A stretch of DNA of 64,000 nt from an uncultured Anaerofilum sp. Its GTDB lineage: Bacteria; Bacillota; Clostridia; Oscillospirales; Ruminococcaceae. Made by a program: the position numbers and the translations under genes. Below are positions 25,165 through 35,057 of the stretch, one piece after another. The notes beneath the pieces were generated by a model, which worked only from the letters and a program-made list of their open reading frames with translations, was not told the origin of the DNA and did not search any database. Within the stretch, counting starts at the first letter, position 1. Each line of letters opens with the position of its first letter. The stretch spans positions 1-64,000 of the forward strand of contig CALWZC010000009.1 in NCBI GenBank assembly GCA_944385935.1, in the 5' to 3' direction.

Positions 25165-25589
25165 TGTTACTGCCGAAGCGCGTTAAATACCGCCGTGTGC
25201 ACCGCGGTCGCATGACCGGTAAAGCCATGCGCGGCAACACTGTGAATCAGGGCCAGTACGGTATTGTTGCCCTGGAGCCCGCTTGGATTACCTCGAATCA
25301 AATCGAGGCTGCCCGTATTGCAATGACCCGTTATATCAAGCGTGGTGGTCGGGTTTGGATTAAAATCTTCCCCGACAAGCCTGTAACCGAGAAGCCTGCC
25401 GAGACTCGAATGGGTTCTGGTAAAGGTTCTCCCGAGTACTGGGTTGCCGTTGTAAAACCCGGCCGTGTGCTGTTTGAGCTGGCCGATGTAAACGAAGAAA
25501 TCGCCCGTGAGGCATTGCGTTTGGCAAGCCACAAGCTGCCCGTAAAGTGCAAGTTTGTAAAGCGGGAAGAGAAGGAGGCTGCGGAGTAA
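25164..25589 (+). CDS. rplP: 50S ribosomal protein L16
   Basis: The 141-residue L16 begins [17 protein letters not shown] and contains [19 protein letters not shown], near the A-site tRNA elbow. It is coupled to rpsC (TAATG) and abuts rpmC. Confidence 0.98.
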   Translation: MLLPKRVKYRRVHRGRMTGKAMRGNTVNQGQYGIVALEPAWITSNQIEAARIAMTRYIKRGGRVWIKIFPDKPVTEKPAETRMGSGKGSPEYWVAVVKPGRVLFELADVNEEIAREALRLASHKLPVKCKFVKREEKEAAE

Positions 25590-25784
25590 ATGAAAGCAAC
25601 CGAACTGCGTGAGCTGTCGGCCGCTGAGCTGAACAAGAAGCTGGCTGAACTGAAGCAGGAACTGTTTAACCTGCGTTTTCAGCATGCTGTAAACCAGCTG
25701 GAGAATCCCGGCCGGATTGAAGCTGTTAAAAGAGACATTGCACGTGTAAAAACTGTTTTGCGTGCAAATGAGCTCAATCACTAA
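25590..25784 (+). CDS. rpmC: 50S ribosomal protein L29
   Basis: The 64-residue, helical L29 ([19 protein letters not shown]) lies near the tunnel exit. It starts directly after the rplP stop; the ribosome binding site lies within the end of rplP (AAGGAGG). Confidence 0.97.
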   Translation: MKATELRELSAAELNKKLAELKQELFNLRFQHAVNQLENPGRIEAVKRDIARVKTVLRANELNH

Positions 25785-25803
25785 GAGAGGGAGGTAATTG
25801 AAC

Positions 25804-26058
25804 ATGGAGCGTAACCTGCGTAAAACCCGTACCGGCGTGGTTGTATCCGACAAAATGGACAAAACCATCGTTGTAGCGGTGAAGGATAATGTAAAGCACC
25901 CCCTCTACAAAAAGATTATGAAGCGCACTGTAAAGTTTAAAGCCCACGACGAGAACAACGAGTGTGGCGTTGGCGACCGTGTGTTGATTATGGAGACCCG
26001 CCCCCTGTCCAAGGATAAGCGTTGGCGTTTGGTCAAAATCGTAGAGAAGGCGAAGTAA
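25804..26058 (+). CDS. rpsQ: 30S ribosomal protein S17
   Basis: The 84-residue S17 ([21 protein letters not shown]) is an early-assembly 16S rRNA binder. ATG 25804 is preferred over an in-frame TTG at 25798, as GGGAGG sits 10 bases before it. Confidence 0.97.
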   Translation: MERNLRKTRTGVVVSDKMDKTIVVAVKDNVKHPLYKKIMKRTVKFKAHDENNECGVGDRVLIMETRPLSKDKRWRLVKIVEKAK

Positions 26059-26089
26059 TCGCCGTTACCTTTGAAAGGAGGATCTGGCT

Positions 26090-26458
26090 GTGGTTCAGAT
26101 GCAAACCTATCTCAAGGTAGCCGACAACACCGGTGCCAAAGAACTGATGTGCATCCGTGTGCTGGGTGGTTCCCGCAAGAGATATGCAAATATCGGCGAC
26201 GTAGTAGTTGCCAGTGTTAAGAAAGCTGCTCCTAACGGCACTGTAAAGAAGGGCGATGTAGTAAAAGCTGTTATCGTTCGTTCCAAGCATGGCCTGCGCC
26301 GTGAGGACGGTTCCTATATCCGCTTTGACGAGAACGCTGCTGTTATCATCAAAGAGGACAAAAATCCGAGAGGCACCCGTATCTTTGGACCGGTAGCACG
26401 TGAACTGCGTGAGGACGGTTACCTGAAGATCCTGAGCCTGGCTCCGGAATCGCTGTAA
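26090..26458 (+). CDS. rplN: 50S ribosomal protein L14
   Basis: The 122-residue L14 ([22 protein letters not shown]) contributes to the subunit interface. The start is GTG 26090, 7 bases after AAAGGAGG. Confidence 0.98.
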   Translation: MVQMQTYLKVADNTGAKELMCIRVLGGSRKRYANIGDVVVASVKKAAPNGTVKKGDVVKAVIVRSKHGLRREDGSYIRFDENAAVIIKEDKNPRGTRIFGPVARELREDGYLKILSLAPESL

Positions 26459-26472
26459 GGAGGTTTTAAAGA

Positions 26473-26787
26473 ATGAATAAAGTTCATGTTAAAACCGGCG
26501 ACAATGTTATGGTAATCAGCGGCAAGGACGCCGGCAAAACCGGTAAAGTTCTGGCTGTTAGCCCCACCGAAGGCAAGGTAATCGTAGAAGGTCTGAACAT
26601 GGTGACCAAGCACGTGAAGCCTCGTCGCCAAGGCGAGCAGGGCGGCATTGTAAAAGCCGAGGGCGCAATGTATGCTTCCAAGGTTATGCCGGTTTGCCCC
26701 AAGTGCAACAAAGCTACTCGCATCGGTCACTCCGAAGTTGATGGCAAGAAAGTCCGCGTTTGCAAAAAGTGCGGCGCACAGCTGTAA
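26473..26787 (+). CDS. rplX: 50S ribosomal protein L24
   Basis: The 104-residue L24 has an N-terminal KOW motif ([18 protein letters not shown]) and C-terminal CPKC...CKKC pairs that can bind zinc. It nucleates 50S assembly. It starts 14 bases after rplN. Confidence 0.98.
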   Translation: MNKVHVKTGDNVMVISGKDAGKTGKVLAVSPTEGKVIVEGLNMVTKHVKPRRQGEQGGIVKAEGAMYASKVMPVCPKCNKATRIGHSEVDGKKVRVCKKCGAQL

Positions 26788-26804
26788 GGGAGGTAAAAAC
26801 ACTC

Positions 26805-27344
26805 ATGGCAAGACTGCAAGAAAAGTATACCAGCGAAGTGGCTCCCGCTTTGATGAAAAAGTTTGGCTACAAGAGCGTGATGCAGATTCCCAAGCTGGAT
26901 AAAGTTGTAATCAACGTTGGCTGCGGCGAAGCTCGCGACAACCCCAAAATTTTGGAAGCTATTGTAGGCGACCTGGGCAAAATCACCGGACAGAAGGCTA
27001 TCGTTTGCCGTGCAAAGAAGAGCGTTGCAAACTTTAAGCTCCGTGAAGGTATGCCCATCGGTGCAAAAGTTACCCTGCGCGGTGAGCGTATGTACGAGTT
27101 TGTAGACCGCTTCTTCAACGTTGCTCTGCCTCGTGTACGTGACTTCCGCGGAATCAACGGCAACTCTTTCGATGGCCGTGGCAACTATGCTTGCGGCATT
27201 AAAGAGCAGCTGATTTTCCCCGAAATTGATTACGATAAGATTGATGCCGTTCGTGGTATGGATATCTGCTTCGTAACCACTGCAAAAACCGATGAAGAGG
27301 CCAAAGAGCTGCTGAGTGCTCTGGGCGCTCCGTTCGCTAACTAA
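26805..27344 (+). CDS. rplE: 50S ribosomal protein L5
   Basis: The 179-residue L5 ([29 protein letters not shown]) carries 5S rRNA into the 50S subunit. ATG 26805, 11 bases after GGGAGG, gives the family N-terminus; the frame is open upstream to 26760. Confidence 0.98.
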   Translation: MARLQEKYTSEVAPALMKKFGYKSVMQIPKLDKVVINVGCGEARDNPKILEAIVGDLGKITGQKAIVCRAKKSVANFKLREGMPIGAKVTLRGERMYEFVDRFFNVALPRVRDFRGINGNSFDGRGNYACGIKEQLIFPEIDYDKIDAVRGMDICFVTTAKTDEEAKELLSALGAPFAN

Positions 27345-27360
27345 GGGAGGGCAATGACAC

Positions 27361-27546
27361 ATGGCTAAGACATCCATGAAAATCAAGCAGCAGCGTCCCG
27401 CTAAGTTCTCCACTCGTGAGTACAACCGCTGCAAGATCTGTGGCCGCCCTCACGCATACCTGCGCAAATACGGCATCTGCCGTATCTGCTTCCGTGAGCT
27501 TGCCTACAAGGGCGAGATTCCCGGCGTGAAGAAAGCCAGCTGGTAA
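27361..27546 (+). CDS. rpsZ: 30S ribosomal protein S14, zinc type
   Basis: The 61-residue short S14 has the C+ zinc site CKIC...CRIC, as usual in Gram-positive bacteria, rather than the longer zinc-free form. It is an essential 30S head protein. GGGAGG precedes the ATG. Confidence 0.97.
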   Translation: MAKTSMKIKQQRPAKFSTREYNRCKICGRPHAYLRKYGICRICFRELAYKGEIPGVKKASW

Positions 27547-27587
27547 ACAGCATTAAATTTTAGAAAGAAATCTAGGAGGTTAGTGGC

Positions 27588-27986
27588 ATGCATATCACCG
27601 ATCCTATCGCGGACTTGCTGACCCGCATCCGCAATGCCAGCACTGCCAAACACCCTTCTGTTGATGTTCCCGCTTCCAACCTGAAGAAAGCAATCTGCAA
27701 CATTCTGGTGGAAGAGGGCTATATCAAGGGTGTTCAGGTGATTGAGGACAACAAGCAGGGCGTTTTGCGTCTGGCTTTGAAGTACACCGAAACTGGCACC
27801 CCCGTTATTAGCGGCCTGCGCCGTGTTTCTAAACCCGGCCTGCGCATCTACACCAATTGCGAGGAAATGCCCAAAGTTATGCGTGGCTTGGGCACCGCAA
27901 TTATCTCCACTTCTAAAGGCGTTATGACCGACCGTGCTGCTCGTGCTGAGCATGTTGGCGGCGAAGTTCTCGCTTTTGTGTGGTAA
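27588..27986 (+). CDS. rpsH: 30S ribosomal protein S8
   Basis: The 132-residue S8 (DPIADLLTRIRNA; STSKGVMTDRAAR) binds the central domain of 16S rRNA. In E. coli S8 represses the spc operon; no matching site is obvious here. AGGAGG precedes the ATG. Confidence 0.98.
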   Translation: MHITDPIADLLTRIRNASTAKHPSVDVPASNLKKAICNILVEEGYIKGVQVIEDNKQGVLRLALKYTETGTPVISGLRRVSKPGLRIYTNCEEMPKVMRGLGTAIISTSKGVMTDRAARAEHVGGEVLAFVW

Positions 27987-28004
27987 GAAAGGGGTTAGAA
28001 AGAC

Positions 28005-28550
28005 ATGTCGAGAATTGGAAGAAAACCCATCGTCATCCCTGCTGGTGTTGAAGTAACCGTAAACGGTAACGAAATCACCGTTAAGGGCCCCAAGGGTACC
28101 CTGAATTCCAACATCCATCCTATCATCAGCGTTGCTGTAGAGAATGGTGAAGTAGTGGTAACCCGCCCCAATGACGAGAAGACCGCCCGCAGCTTGCACG
28201 GTTTGACCCGTACCCTCATCAGCAACATGGTTGAGGGCGTTACCAACGGCTTTAAAAAGGAGCTGGAGGTTCAGGGTGTTGGTTACCGTGTAGCAAAGCA
28301 AGGCAAAGACTTGGTTATGAACTTGGGATATTCCCATCAGGTAATCATGTCCGAAAATGCAGACATCACCATCGAAGTGCCCGATGCCAACAAGATTATC
28401 ATCCATGGCATTGACAAGCAAAAGGTTGGTCAGTTTGCAGCGGAAGTTCGTGAAAAACGCCCCCCCGAGCCTTACAAGGGCAAGGGTATCCGCTATGCAG
28501 GTGAGGTTATCATCCGCAAAGAGGGCAAAGCCGGTAAAGGCTCTAAATAA
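28005..28550 (+). CDS. rplF: 50S ribosomal protein L6
   Basis: The 181-residue L6 ([29 protein letters not shown]) has two homologous domains and lies near the sarcin-ricin loop. GAAAGGGG precedes the ATG. Confidence 0.98.
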   Translation: MSRIGRKPIVIPAGVEVTVNGNEITVKGPKGTLNSNIHPIISVAVENGEVVVTRPNDEKTARSLHGLTRTLISNMVEGVTNGFKKELEVQGVGYRVAKQGKDLVMNLGYSHQVIMSENADITIEVPDANKIIIHGIDKQKVGQFAAEVREKRPPEPYKGKGIRYAGEVIIRKEGKAGKGSK

Positions 28551-28568
28551 GCATAGGAGGGAAAGACA

Positions 28569-28928
28569 ATGGTTAATAAGCCCGATAAGAACGAAGCCCG
28601 TCTTCGTCGTCATCGCCGAGTACGCGGCAAAATCAGCGGCACTGCTGAGCGTCCCCGTCTGGCTGTATTCCGCTCCTCCAAGCACATCTATGCCCAAATC
28701 ATTGATGATGTGGCCGGCGTAACTTTGGCCAGCGCATCCAGCATGGACAAGGGTTTTGAGGGCTTCGGCGGTAACATCGAAGCAGCAACCAAGGTTGGCA
28801 ATGCTGTTGCAAAGAAGGCTCTGGAGAAGGGCATCGACACTGTGGTGTTTGACCGTGGCGGTTTCGTATATCATGGCCGCGTAAAAGCTTTGGCTGAGGG
28901 CGCTCGTGAGGGCGGCTTGAAGCTGTAA
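28569..28928 (+). CDS. rplR: 50S ribosomal protein L18
   Basis: The 119-residue L18 ([38 protein letters not shown]) binds 5S rRNA together with L5. AGGAGG precedes the ATG. Confidence 0.98.
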   Translation: MVNKPDKNEARLRRHRRVRGKISGTAERPRLAVFRSSKHIYAQIIDDVAGVTLASASSMDKGFEGFGGNIEAATKVGNAVAKKALEKGIDTVVFDRGGFVYHGRVKALAEGAREGGLKL

Positions 28929-28943
28929 GGCAAGGAGGATACA

Positions 28944-29444
28944 ATGGAAAGAATTGACGCATCCACTTTGGATTTGAAAGAAAAGGTCGTCGCTATCAAC
29001 CGCGTATCCAAAACCGTAAAGGGCGGCCGTATTTTTAAGTTTAGCGCACTTGTTGTTGTGGGCGACGGCAACGGCACCATCGGTTTCGGTCTGGGTAAGG
29101 CTGGCGAGGTTCCCGAGGCTATCCGCAAGGGCATCGAGGACGCAAAGAAGAATATGTGCAAGGTTGCACTGAAAGGCACCACCATTCCCCACGAAATCGT
29201 GGGTAAGTTTGGCGCAGGCTCTGTGCTGATGCGTCCTGCTGCTCCCGGTACTGGTGTTATCGCTGGTGGTCCCGTTCGTGCTGTGCTTGAGGTTGCTGGT
29301 ATCAAAGATATCCGTACCAAGAGCTTGCGCTCTAACAACCCCTGCAACGTTGTTACTGCTACCTTTGATGGCTTGCGCCGTCTGAGCAGTGCAGAGCAGG
29401 TGGCTGCAAAGCGTGGCAAAACCGTTCAAGAAATTTTGGGTTAA
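28944..29444 (+). CDS. rpsE: 30S ribosomal protein S5
   Basis: The 166-residue S5 ([38 protein letters not shown]) affects decoding accuracy and mRNA unwinding. It starts 15 bases after rplR, with CAAGGAGG upstream. Confidence 0.98.
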   Translation: MERIDASTLDLKEKVVAINRVSKTVKGGRIFKFSALVVVGDGNGTIGFGLGKAGEVPEAIRKGIEDAKKNMCKVALKGTTIPHEIVGKFGAGSVLMRPAAPGTGVIAGGPVRAVLEVAGIKDIRTKSLRSNNPCNVVTATFDGLRRLSSAEQVAAKRGKTVQEILG

Positions 29445-29458
29445 GGAGGTAGCGAACA

Positions 29459-29644
29459 ATGGAGAACAAAACTGTTACCATTAAGCTGGTACGCAGCCTG
29501 TTGGGCCGCAGCGCAAAGCAAATCGCTACTGCTAAGAGCCTAGGCCTGACCAAAATCGGTCACACCACTGTTCAGCCTGACAATGCTCAAACCCGTGGCA
29601 AAATCGCAAAGATTAGCCACATGGTTGAGATTGTTGAGGGCTAA
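29459..29644 (+). CDS. rpmD: 50S ribosomal protein L30
   Basis: The 61-residue L30 ([28 protein letters not shown]) is the short bacterial form. AAGGAGG precedes the ATG. Confidence 0.97.
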   Translation: MENKTVTIKLVRSLLGRSAKQIATAKSLGLTKIGHTTVQPDNAQTRGKIAKISHMVEIVEG

Positions 29645-29666
29645 GACACAAGGAGGTGCAAGCACA

Positions 29667-30104
29667 ATGAAACTTCATGAGTTAAAGCCCGCTGCTGGTT
29701 CTAACACCGCAGCAAAGCGTAAGGGTCGTGGCCATGGCAGCGGAAACGGCAAAACTGCCGGTTACGGTCATAAAGGTCAGAAGGCTCGTTCCGGCGCAAA
29801 GAAAGCTGGATTTGAGGGCGGTCAGATGCCCTTGCAGCGTCGTCTGCCCAAGCGTGGTTTCACCAACATCTTCGCTACCGAGTACGCTACCATTAAGGTA
29901 AGCGACTTGGAGAAGTTCGAGGCTGGCAGCGTTGTTACCACCGAGGCTCTGCTGGAAAAAGGTATTATTAAGAAAGTTAAGGATGGAGTTAAGGTTTTGG
30001 GCAATGGTGAGCTCTCCAAAGAGCTGACCGTACAGCTCGCCGCCTACACAGCTTCTGCGAAAGAGAAAATCGAGAAGGCAGGCGGAAAGGCCGAGGTGAT
30101 CTGA
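29667..30104 (+). CDS. rplO: 50S ribosomal protein L15
   Basis: The 145-residue L15 has a basic, glycine-rich N-terminal extension ([20 protein letters not shown]) that threads into 23S rRNA. ATG 29667, with AAGGAGG 10 bases upstream, is chosen over an earlier in-frame ATG at 29583 inside rpmD. Confidence 0.98.
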   Translation: MKLHELKPAAGSNTAAKRKGRGHGSGNGKTAGYGHKGQKARSGAKKAGFEGGQMPLQRRLPKRGFTNIFATEYATIKVSDLEKFEAGSVVTTEALLEKGIIKKVKDGVKVLGNGELSKELTVQLAAYTASAKEKIEKAGGKAEVI

Positions 30105-30105
30105 G

Positions 30106-31407
30106 GTGTTTGACACATTTAAGAATGCCTGGAAGGTAGAGGAGCTGCGCAAGCGGCTTCTGTATACCTTAATGATTTTGGTTCTGTTCCGCTTGGGTTG
30201 TACCGTAATGGTTCCCTTTGTGGATACCAGCGTAATGAAACAGGCCTTCTCTCAGAGCCAAAACATGCTTGGCTATTTGAACATGATGAGCGGCGGTGCT
30301 CTTTCTCAAGCTGCATTGTTTGCTTTGTCTGTTCAGCCTTATATCAACGCTTCCATCATTATTCAGTTGCTTGCAGTTGCCATTCCGGCACTGGAGCGAC
30401 TACAAAAGGAAGGCCGAGAGGGACAGCGTCAGCTGCAAAAAATTACTCGGTATACCGGTGCTGGCATTGCGGTTGTAATGGGCATTGGATATTACTTCCT
30501 AATGCGTAATCAGTATGGTGCTGTTACCTACACCGAAGGATTTTCTGGTGTATTGGCAGCCATTGTAATTGTTTCCTGCTTTGTGGCTGGCAGTATGTTG
30601 GTTACATGGATGGGTGAGCGAATCGACGACAAGGGCATTGGAAACGGCGTTTCCTTGTTGATTTTCGTGGGTATCGTTTCTCGTTGGCAGGATTTGATTG
30701 GCGCAGTACAAGGCTTGCTTTGGAAGGCTCAACTGCAACCTTGGTATTATGCATTCTTGCCTTTGTTGGCAATCATGAGCTTGGCAGTTGTGGTATTTGT
30801 AGTAATCCTCAACGGTGCCGAGCGTCGAATCCCTGTAAAATATGCACAGCGTGTTGTGGGACGTAAAATGTATGGTGGTCAGTCTACCTACATTCCCATT
30901 AAAGTAAATATGAGTGGTGTTATGCCTGTCATCTTTGCTTCTAGCTTGTGCATGATTCCCGGAACCATTGGTGGCTTCCTGAATTTGGATCCTGTGGCAC
31001 ATCCCTATTGGACTGCCTTCTTCCGAACCTTCAGCACCACTGGCTGGGTATATGCGGTAATCTATACAATCTTGATTATCGGATTTAACTATTTCTATGT
31101 TGCTATTCAGTACAATCCCGTTGAGATTGCAAAAAATCTGCGTGAGAACAACGGTGCCATCCCCGGTATTCGTGGTGACCGGCCCACCGCAGAATTTATT
31201 ACAAAGATTTTGAGCAAAATTACCTTTATCGGTGCGGCATTCTTGGTAGTAGTGGCCATTCTGCCCATCGTGCTGGGAAATATCACTGGTGTATCCATCC
31301 ACTTGGGCGGAACCAGTATGTTGATTGTTGTGGGTGTTGCACTGGATACTACACGTTCGTTGGAGAGCTACATGGCTCCCCGCCATTATAAATCGATTCT
31401 GAAATAA
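30106..31407 (+). CDS. secY: Preprotein translocase subunit SecY
   Basis: This 433-residue channel subunit of the Sec translocon has ten membrane helices. Typical segments include LFALSVQPYINASIIIQLL and the cytoplasmic loop PVKYAQRVVGRKMYGGQSTYIPIK. It starts at GTG 30106, one base after the rplO stop, so it is translationally coupled. It should work with SecE, SecG and SecA encoded elsewhere. Confidence 0.98.
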   Translation: MFDTFKNAWKVEELRKRLLYTLMILVLFRLGCTVMVPFVDTSVMKQAFSQSQNMLGYLNMMSGGALSQAALFALSVQPYINASIIIQLLAVAIPALERLQKEGREGQRQLQKITRYTGAGIAVVMGIGYYFLMRNQYGAVTYTEGFSGVLAAIVIVSCFVAGSMLVTWMGERIDDKGIGNGVSLLIFVGIVSRWQDLIGAVQGLLWKAQLQPWYYAFLPLLAIMSLAVVVFVVILNGAERRIPVKYAQRVVGRKMYGGQSTYIPIKVNMSGVMPVIFASSLCMIPGTIGGFLNLDPVAHPYWTAFFRTFSTTGWVYAVIYTILIIGFNYFYVAIQYNPVEIAKNLRENNGAIPGIRGDRPTAEFITKILSKITFIGAAFLVVVAILPIVLGNITGVSIHLGGTSMLIVVGVALDTTRSLESYMAPRHYKSILK

Positions 31408-31426
31408 GCGGAAGGGGGACACCGCA

Positions 31427-32068
31427 GTGAAACTAATCCTTTTGGGCGCACCCGGCGCCGGCAAAGGTACACAGGCGGAAGTGATTTGCGATAAGCTGGG
31501 CATTCCCGCTGTAAGCACTGGAAATATTCTGCGTGCAGCCATTAAGAACGAAACCGAGATGGGCCTGAAAGCCAAGAGCTTTATTGACTCTGGTGCGCTG
31601 GTTCCCGATTCCGTTATCATCAGCATCATTAAAGAAAGGCTTGCCGAAGAGGATTGCCAAAAAGGCTTTATCCTCGACGGTGTGCCCCGTACACTGGCAC
31701 AGGCCGAAGCACTGGAAGAAATGGGTGTGGAGATTGACTGTGCAGTGGACATTGAGGTAAGTGACGAGGTGATTATGCAGCGGCTGTCTGGTCGTCGGGT
31801 ATGCTCTGCTTGTGGGGCAAGCTACCACACCTTGTACAAACCCAGCCAACAGCCTGAAGTTTGCGACCGCTGCGGCGGCAAGCTGATTATCCGCAAGGAT
31901 GACGAGCCTGCAACCATTCAGGAACGGCTAAAGACCTATCATCAGCTTACTGAGCCACTGATTGAGTTTTATCGTCAGCGTGGCAAGCTGTTGGAGGTAG
32001 ACGGTCAAGGCGAAGTTGCTGATATTACAGCAAAAGTCATGGCCGGACTGGAGGCGGTATCCAAGTGA
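31427..32068 (+). CDS. adk: Adenylate kinase
   Basis: This 213-residue long-form adenylate kinase converts AMP and ATP to two ADP. It has the P-loop GAPGAGKGTQ at residues 7-16 and a zinc-type lid with CSAC...CDRC, as in Gram-positive enzymes. The start is GTG, after GGAAGGGGG. It overlaps map by 4 bases. Its place after secY is conserved in Firmicutes. Confidence 0.98.
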   Translation: MKLILLGAPGAGKGTQAEVICDKLGIPAVSTGNILRAAIKNETEMGLKAKSFIDSGALVPDSVIISIIKERLAEEDCQKGFILDGVPRTLAQAEALEEMGVEIDCAVDIEVSDEVIMQRLSGRRVCSACGASYHTLYKPSQQPEVCDRCGGKLIIRKDDEPATIQERLKTYHQLTEPLIEFYRQRGKLLEVDGQGEVADITAKVMAGLEAVSK

Positions 32069-32826
32069 TTTCGGTGAAAACCGCACATGAGCTTGAGCAA
32101 ATGCGAGTGGCTTGCCGTATCAGTGCTTTGGCACTGAAAGCAGCAGGTGAGGCTATTGAGGCCGGTATTACTACCGCTGATATTGATAAGATTGTTTATG
32201 ACACTATTATTCGGCATGGAGCAAAGCCAAACTTTAAGGGATTGTATGGATTCCCCGGAAGTGCTTGTATCAGTGTAAACGACCAAGTGATTCACGGAAT
32301 TCCTTCCAAAAAGGTGGTTATCCGGCCAGGTGATATTGTCAGTGTTGACACCGGAGCAGTCATCGGGGGATTTCATGGGGACAATGCTGCAACATTTGCT
32401 TGTGGCAAGGTAGACAGTGAAGCCCAGCGTCTGATGGATGTGACCAGAGAATCCTTATATAAGGGGATTGCGGCCGCAGTAGTGGGCAGCCGAGTGGGAG
32501 ACATCAGCGCAGCGGTGCAGGCTTGGGTGGAACAGAATGGCTTTTCTGTGGTTCGCAGTTTTGTGGGCCATGGAGTGGGAAAGAAACTCCACGAAGAACC
32601 AGAGGTGCCAAACTTTGGCACAGCAGGCCGTGGGCCTCGTCTGGTGGGAGGTATGACCCTTGCCATTGAACCCATGGTAAACCAAAAAGGCTATGGGGTA
32701 AAAACCCTTTCCGACGAATGGACGGTTGTTACCGCAGATGGTGGATTGAGTGCCCATTTTGAGCACACCATCGCCATTACTGCAAACGGGCCAGAAATTC
32801 TGACAGTGGCTAAGGAGGAAGCATGA
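32065..32826 (+). CDS. map: Methionine aminopeptidase, type I
   Basis: This 253-residue enzyme removes the initiator methionine from new proteins. The metal-binding residues lie in VSVDTGAVIGGFHGDNAATF, SFVGHGVGKKLHEEPEVPN and FEHTIAI. The start is GTG, overlapping the adk stop (GTGA). It has no N-terminal zinc finger, as is normal for bacterial type Ia enzymes. Confidence 0.98.
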   Translation: MISVKTAHELEQMRVACRISALALKAAGEAIEAGITTADIDKIVYDTIIRHGAKPNFKGLYGFPGSACISVNDQVIHGIPSKKVVIRPGDIVSVDTGAVIGGFHGDNAATFACGKVDSEAQRLMDVTRESLYKGIAAAVVGSRVGDISAAVQAWVEQNGFSVVRSFVGHGVGKKLHEEPEVPNFGTAGRGPRLVGGMTLAIEPMVNQKGYGVKTLSDEWTVVTADGGLSAHFEHTIAITANGPEILTVAKEEA

Positions 32827-33107
32827 AGGACCTGAAAGTGGGCCAAATTGTGCGCTCCAAAGCCGGAAGGGACAAGACGCAGTATTTTGTAATTGTAGGA
32901 TTTGAGCAAAAACGGGCACTGGTTGCAGACGGAAAACGGCATTTGCTGGCAACCCCAAAACCAAAAAATCTCGCTCATCTTGCAAAAACAAACACAATAC
33001 TGCCGGCTGCGGCCCTTTCAAACGACCAACAGCTCAAACAGGCAGTGGAAGCCTTTGAGCGAACCACCTGCCCCACGGGCACAGAGGAGGATATGAAGCT
33101 TGTCTAA
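32823..33107 (+). CDS. KOW-domain RNA-binding protein (L14e-like)
   Basis: This 94-residue protein begins with a KOW-like segment ([25 protein letters not shown]), resembling archaeal/eukaryotic L14e and the small KOW proteins found between map and infA in many Firmicutes. It probably binds rRNA, but no function is established. ATG overlaps map by 4 bases, and its end overlaps infA by 8 bases. The C-terminal half is Ala- and Gln-rich and helical. Confidence 0.85.
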   Translation: MKDLKVGQIVRSKAGRDKTQYFVIVGFEQKRALVADGKRHLLATPKPKNLAHLAKTNTILPAAALSNDQQLKQAVEAFERTTCPTGTEEDMKLV

Positions 33108-33318
33108 AGAAGACGTTATCGAATTGGAAGGCACTGTAGTAGAAGCAATGCCTAATGCCACCTTCAAGGTGGAGATTCAAGGCGGCCACACTGTGATGGC
33201 TCACATCTCCGGCAAGCTGCGCATGAATTTCATCCGTATTCTTCCCGGAGACAAAGTTACAATGGAAATGTCGCCCTATGATTTGACAAAGGGCCGTATT
33301 ACATGGCGTTCTAAATAA
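33100..33318 (+). CDS. infA: Translation initiation factor IF-1
   Basis: The 72-residue IF-1 is a single S1-type OB-fold ([40 protein letters not shown]) that blocks the A-site during initiation. The start is TTG 33100, after AGAGGAGG, an unusual start for so central a factor. Confidence 0.97.
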   Translation: MSKEDVIELEGTVVEAMPNATFKVEIQGGHTVMAHISGKLRMNFIRILPGDKVTMEMSPYDLTKGRITWRSK

Positions 33319-33348
33319 ACGCCCCCGCACAAAGGAGGTTGTTCAGTT

Positions 33349-33462
33349 ATGAAGGTAAAACCTTCCGTAAAACCCATTTGCGAAAAATGCAAGGTAATTA
33401 AGCGCAAAGGCCGTGTTATGGTTATCTGCGCAAACCCCAAACACAAACAGCGCCAGGGCTAA
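33349..33462 (+). CDS. rpmJ: 50S ribosomal protein L36
   Basis: This 37-residue protein starts [17 protein letters not shown] and ends with HKQRQG. The zinc ligands Cys11, Cys14, Cys27 and His32 are all present, so it is the zinc-binding L36 form. AAAGGAGG lies 10 bases before ATG. It sits at its conserved place between infA and rpsM. Confidence 0.97.
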   Translation: MKVKPSVKPICEKCKVIKRKGRVMVICANPKHKQRQG

Positions 33463-33503
33463 GCTGGCATCCAGCGAAAGGAGCTAACATCCCGCTTTTC
33501 GCT
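33463..33503 (+). promoter_or_regulatory. Mutually exclusive hairpins before rpsM
   Basis: GCTGG/CCAGC (33463-33475) and AGCGAAA/TTTTCGCT (33473-33503) share bases, so only one can form at a time. They occupy the 79-base spacer before the alpha block (rpsM-rpsK-rpsD-rpoA-rplQ). In E. coli S4 represses the alpha operon through a pseudoknot at this place; whether this is an equivalent is not known. Confidence 0.35.
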
Positions 33504-33541
33504 GCGAACCAACTGGGATAATTTATCAGGAGGTGCTGAAG

Positions 33542-33910
33542 ATGGCACGTATTGCCGGAGTTGACCTGCCCCGTGAGAAGCGGGTCGAAATTGGCCTGAC
33601 TTATATCTATGGCATCGGTCATAGCTCTGCCAAAGAGATCCTGGCTGCTACCGGGATCAACCCCGATACTCGCGTGAAGGACCTGACCAACGAGCAGGAG
33701 AACCAGATTCGTGAGTATATCGACAAAAACTTTACCGTTGAGGGCGATCTTCGCCGCAACACTGCGCTTGATATTAAGCGTTTGATTGAGATCCAGTGCT
33801 ATCGTGGCGTTCGCCACCGCAAGGGTCTGCCCGTTCGTGGCCAGCGCTCTAAGACCAATGCACGTACCCGCAAAGGTCCCAAGCGCACTGTCGCCAACAA
33901 GAAGAAATAA
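33542..33910 (+). CDS. rpsM: 30S ribosomal protein S13
   Basis: The 122-residue S13 ([46 protein letters not shown]) contacts the P-site tRNA and forms intersubunit bridges. ATG 33542, 7 bases after AGGAGGTG, is chosen over an in-frame upstream codon at 33533. Confidence 0.98.
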   Translation: MARIAGVDLPREKRVEIGLTYIYGIGHSSAKEILAATGINPDTRVKDLTNEQENQIREYIDKNFTVEGDLRRNTALDIKRLIEIQCYRGVRHRKGLPVRGQRSKTNARTRKGPKRTVANKKK

Positions 33911-33929
33911 TTAACAGGAGGACAGTAAG

Positions 33930-34334
33930 ATGGCGAAAGCTGCTGCTAAGAAAACCGCTGTTCGCACCAAGCGGCGCGAGCGTAAAAACATCGAGCGTGG
34001 CGCTGCCCATATTCAAAGCACATTCAACAACACTATTGTTACTATCACTGATGTGCAGGGCAACACCGTATCTTGGGCTTCTTCCGGCGGACTGAACTTC
34101 CGTGGTTCTCGTAAGAGCACCCCGTTTGCTGCACAGACCGCTGCTGAAACCGCTGCCAAGGCTGCTATGGAGCATGGCATGAAGACCGTTGAGGTTTATG
34201 TAAAGGGACCTGGTGCAGGCCGTGAAGCTGCAATCCGTGCGCTACAGGCTACTGGTCTGGAGGTAAATATGATCAAGGACGTTACCCCCATCCCTCACAA
34301 CGGTTGTCGCCCTCCCAAGCGTCGCCGTATCTAA
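33930..34334 (+). CDS. rpsK: 30S ribosomal protein S11
   Basis: The 134-residue S11 ([31 protein letters not shown]) is part of the platform near the mRNA exit. AGGAGG precedes the ATG. Confidence 0.98.
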   Translation: MAKAAAKKTAVRTKRRERKNIERGAAHIQSTFNNTIVTITDVQGNTVSWASSGGLNFRGSRKSTPFAAQTAAETAAKAAMEHGMKTVEVYVKGPGAGREAAIRALQATGLEVNMIKDVTPIPHNGCRPPKRRRI

Positions 34335-34353
34335 TTTAAGGAGGAACAATCGA

Positions 34354-34980
34354 ATGGCAAGATATACAGGCGCTGTTTGCCGCCAGTGCCGCCGCGAGGG
34401 CCAAAAGCTCTTTTTGAAAGGCGAGCGCTGCTATTCCGAGAAATGCTCTATGAACACCCGTGCCTTCGCACCCGGTCAGCATGGTCAGCTCAACGCCCGT
34501 AAAAAGGTGTCTGAGTATGGCTTGCAGCTGCGTGCAAAGCAGAAGGCAAAGCGTTACTATGGTGTTTTGGAAGGCCAGTTTGCTCATTACTTTGAGATGG
34601 CTGAGCGTAAAGCCGGTATGACCGGTGAAAACCTGCTTAGGATCCTTGAAAGCAGGCTGGACAACGTGGTTTACCGTGCAGGCTTTGCAATGAGCCGCAA
34701 GGAGGCCCGTCAGCTGGTGCTGCACCGTCATTTCACCGTAAACGGTCAGGTTGTAAACATTCCTTCTTACCTGCTGAAGGCTGGTGACAAGGTAGAAGTT
34801 AAGACCACCGATTGTGGCAAAATTAAAGAGTGCATTGAAAAGAACTCTGCTCGTCCCACTCCCATGTGGATGACCAAGGACGCAGAGAAGATGAGCGTTG
34901 TGGTAGACCGTCTGCCCGACCGTGCTGATATCGACTTTGAAGTTGAAGAGCATCTCATCGTTGAGTTGTACTCCAAGTAA
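34354..34980 (+). CDS. rpsD: 30S ribosomal protein S4
   Basis: The 208-residue S4 has an N-terminal zinc site (Cys9, Cys12, Cys26, Cys31) and an S4 RNA-binding domain ([12 protein letters not shown]...[13 protein letters not shown]). It starts 16S rRNA assembly and in several bacteria controls its own expression. AAGGAGG precedes the ATG. Confidence 0.98.
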   Translation: MARYTGAVCRQCRREGQKLFLKGERCYSEKCSMNTRAFAPGQHGQLNARKKVSEYGLQLRAKQKAKRYYGVLEGQFAHYFEMAERKAGMTGENLLRILESRLDNVVYRAGFAMSRKEARQLVLHRHFTVNGQVVNIPSYLLKAGDKVEVKTTDCGKIKECIEKNSARPTPMWMTKDAEKMSVVVDRLPDRADIDFEVEEHLIVELYSK

Positions 34981-35014
34981 TCCGCTGCCTACACAGGGAA
35001 CGCGAATCAAAGAT

Positions 35015-35038
35015 GCCGGCACATATTTGTGTGCCGGC
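35015..35038 (+). promoter_or_regulatory. Perfect 9-bp hairpin before rpoA
   Basis: GCCGGCACA pairs perfectly with TGTGCCGGC around a 6-base loop, 20 bases before the rpoA start. There is no T-run, so it is not an intrinsic terminator. It could be a processing site or a translational control element for rpoA. Confidence 0.5.
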
Positions 35039-35057
35039 TGACCAAGGAGGGTTTTGA

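Noticed and set aside
27504-29459. A 651-codon open frame on the minus strand across the spc block
   Set aside because: It is a shadow of highly biased codon use in rpsH, rplF, rplR and rpsE; it has no ribosome site and no recognisable protein features. The same holds for other long antisense frames over the ribosomal genes, such as 22966-24369 and 26727-27434.
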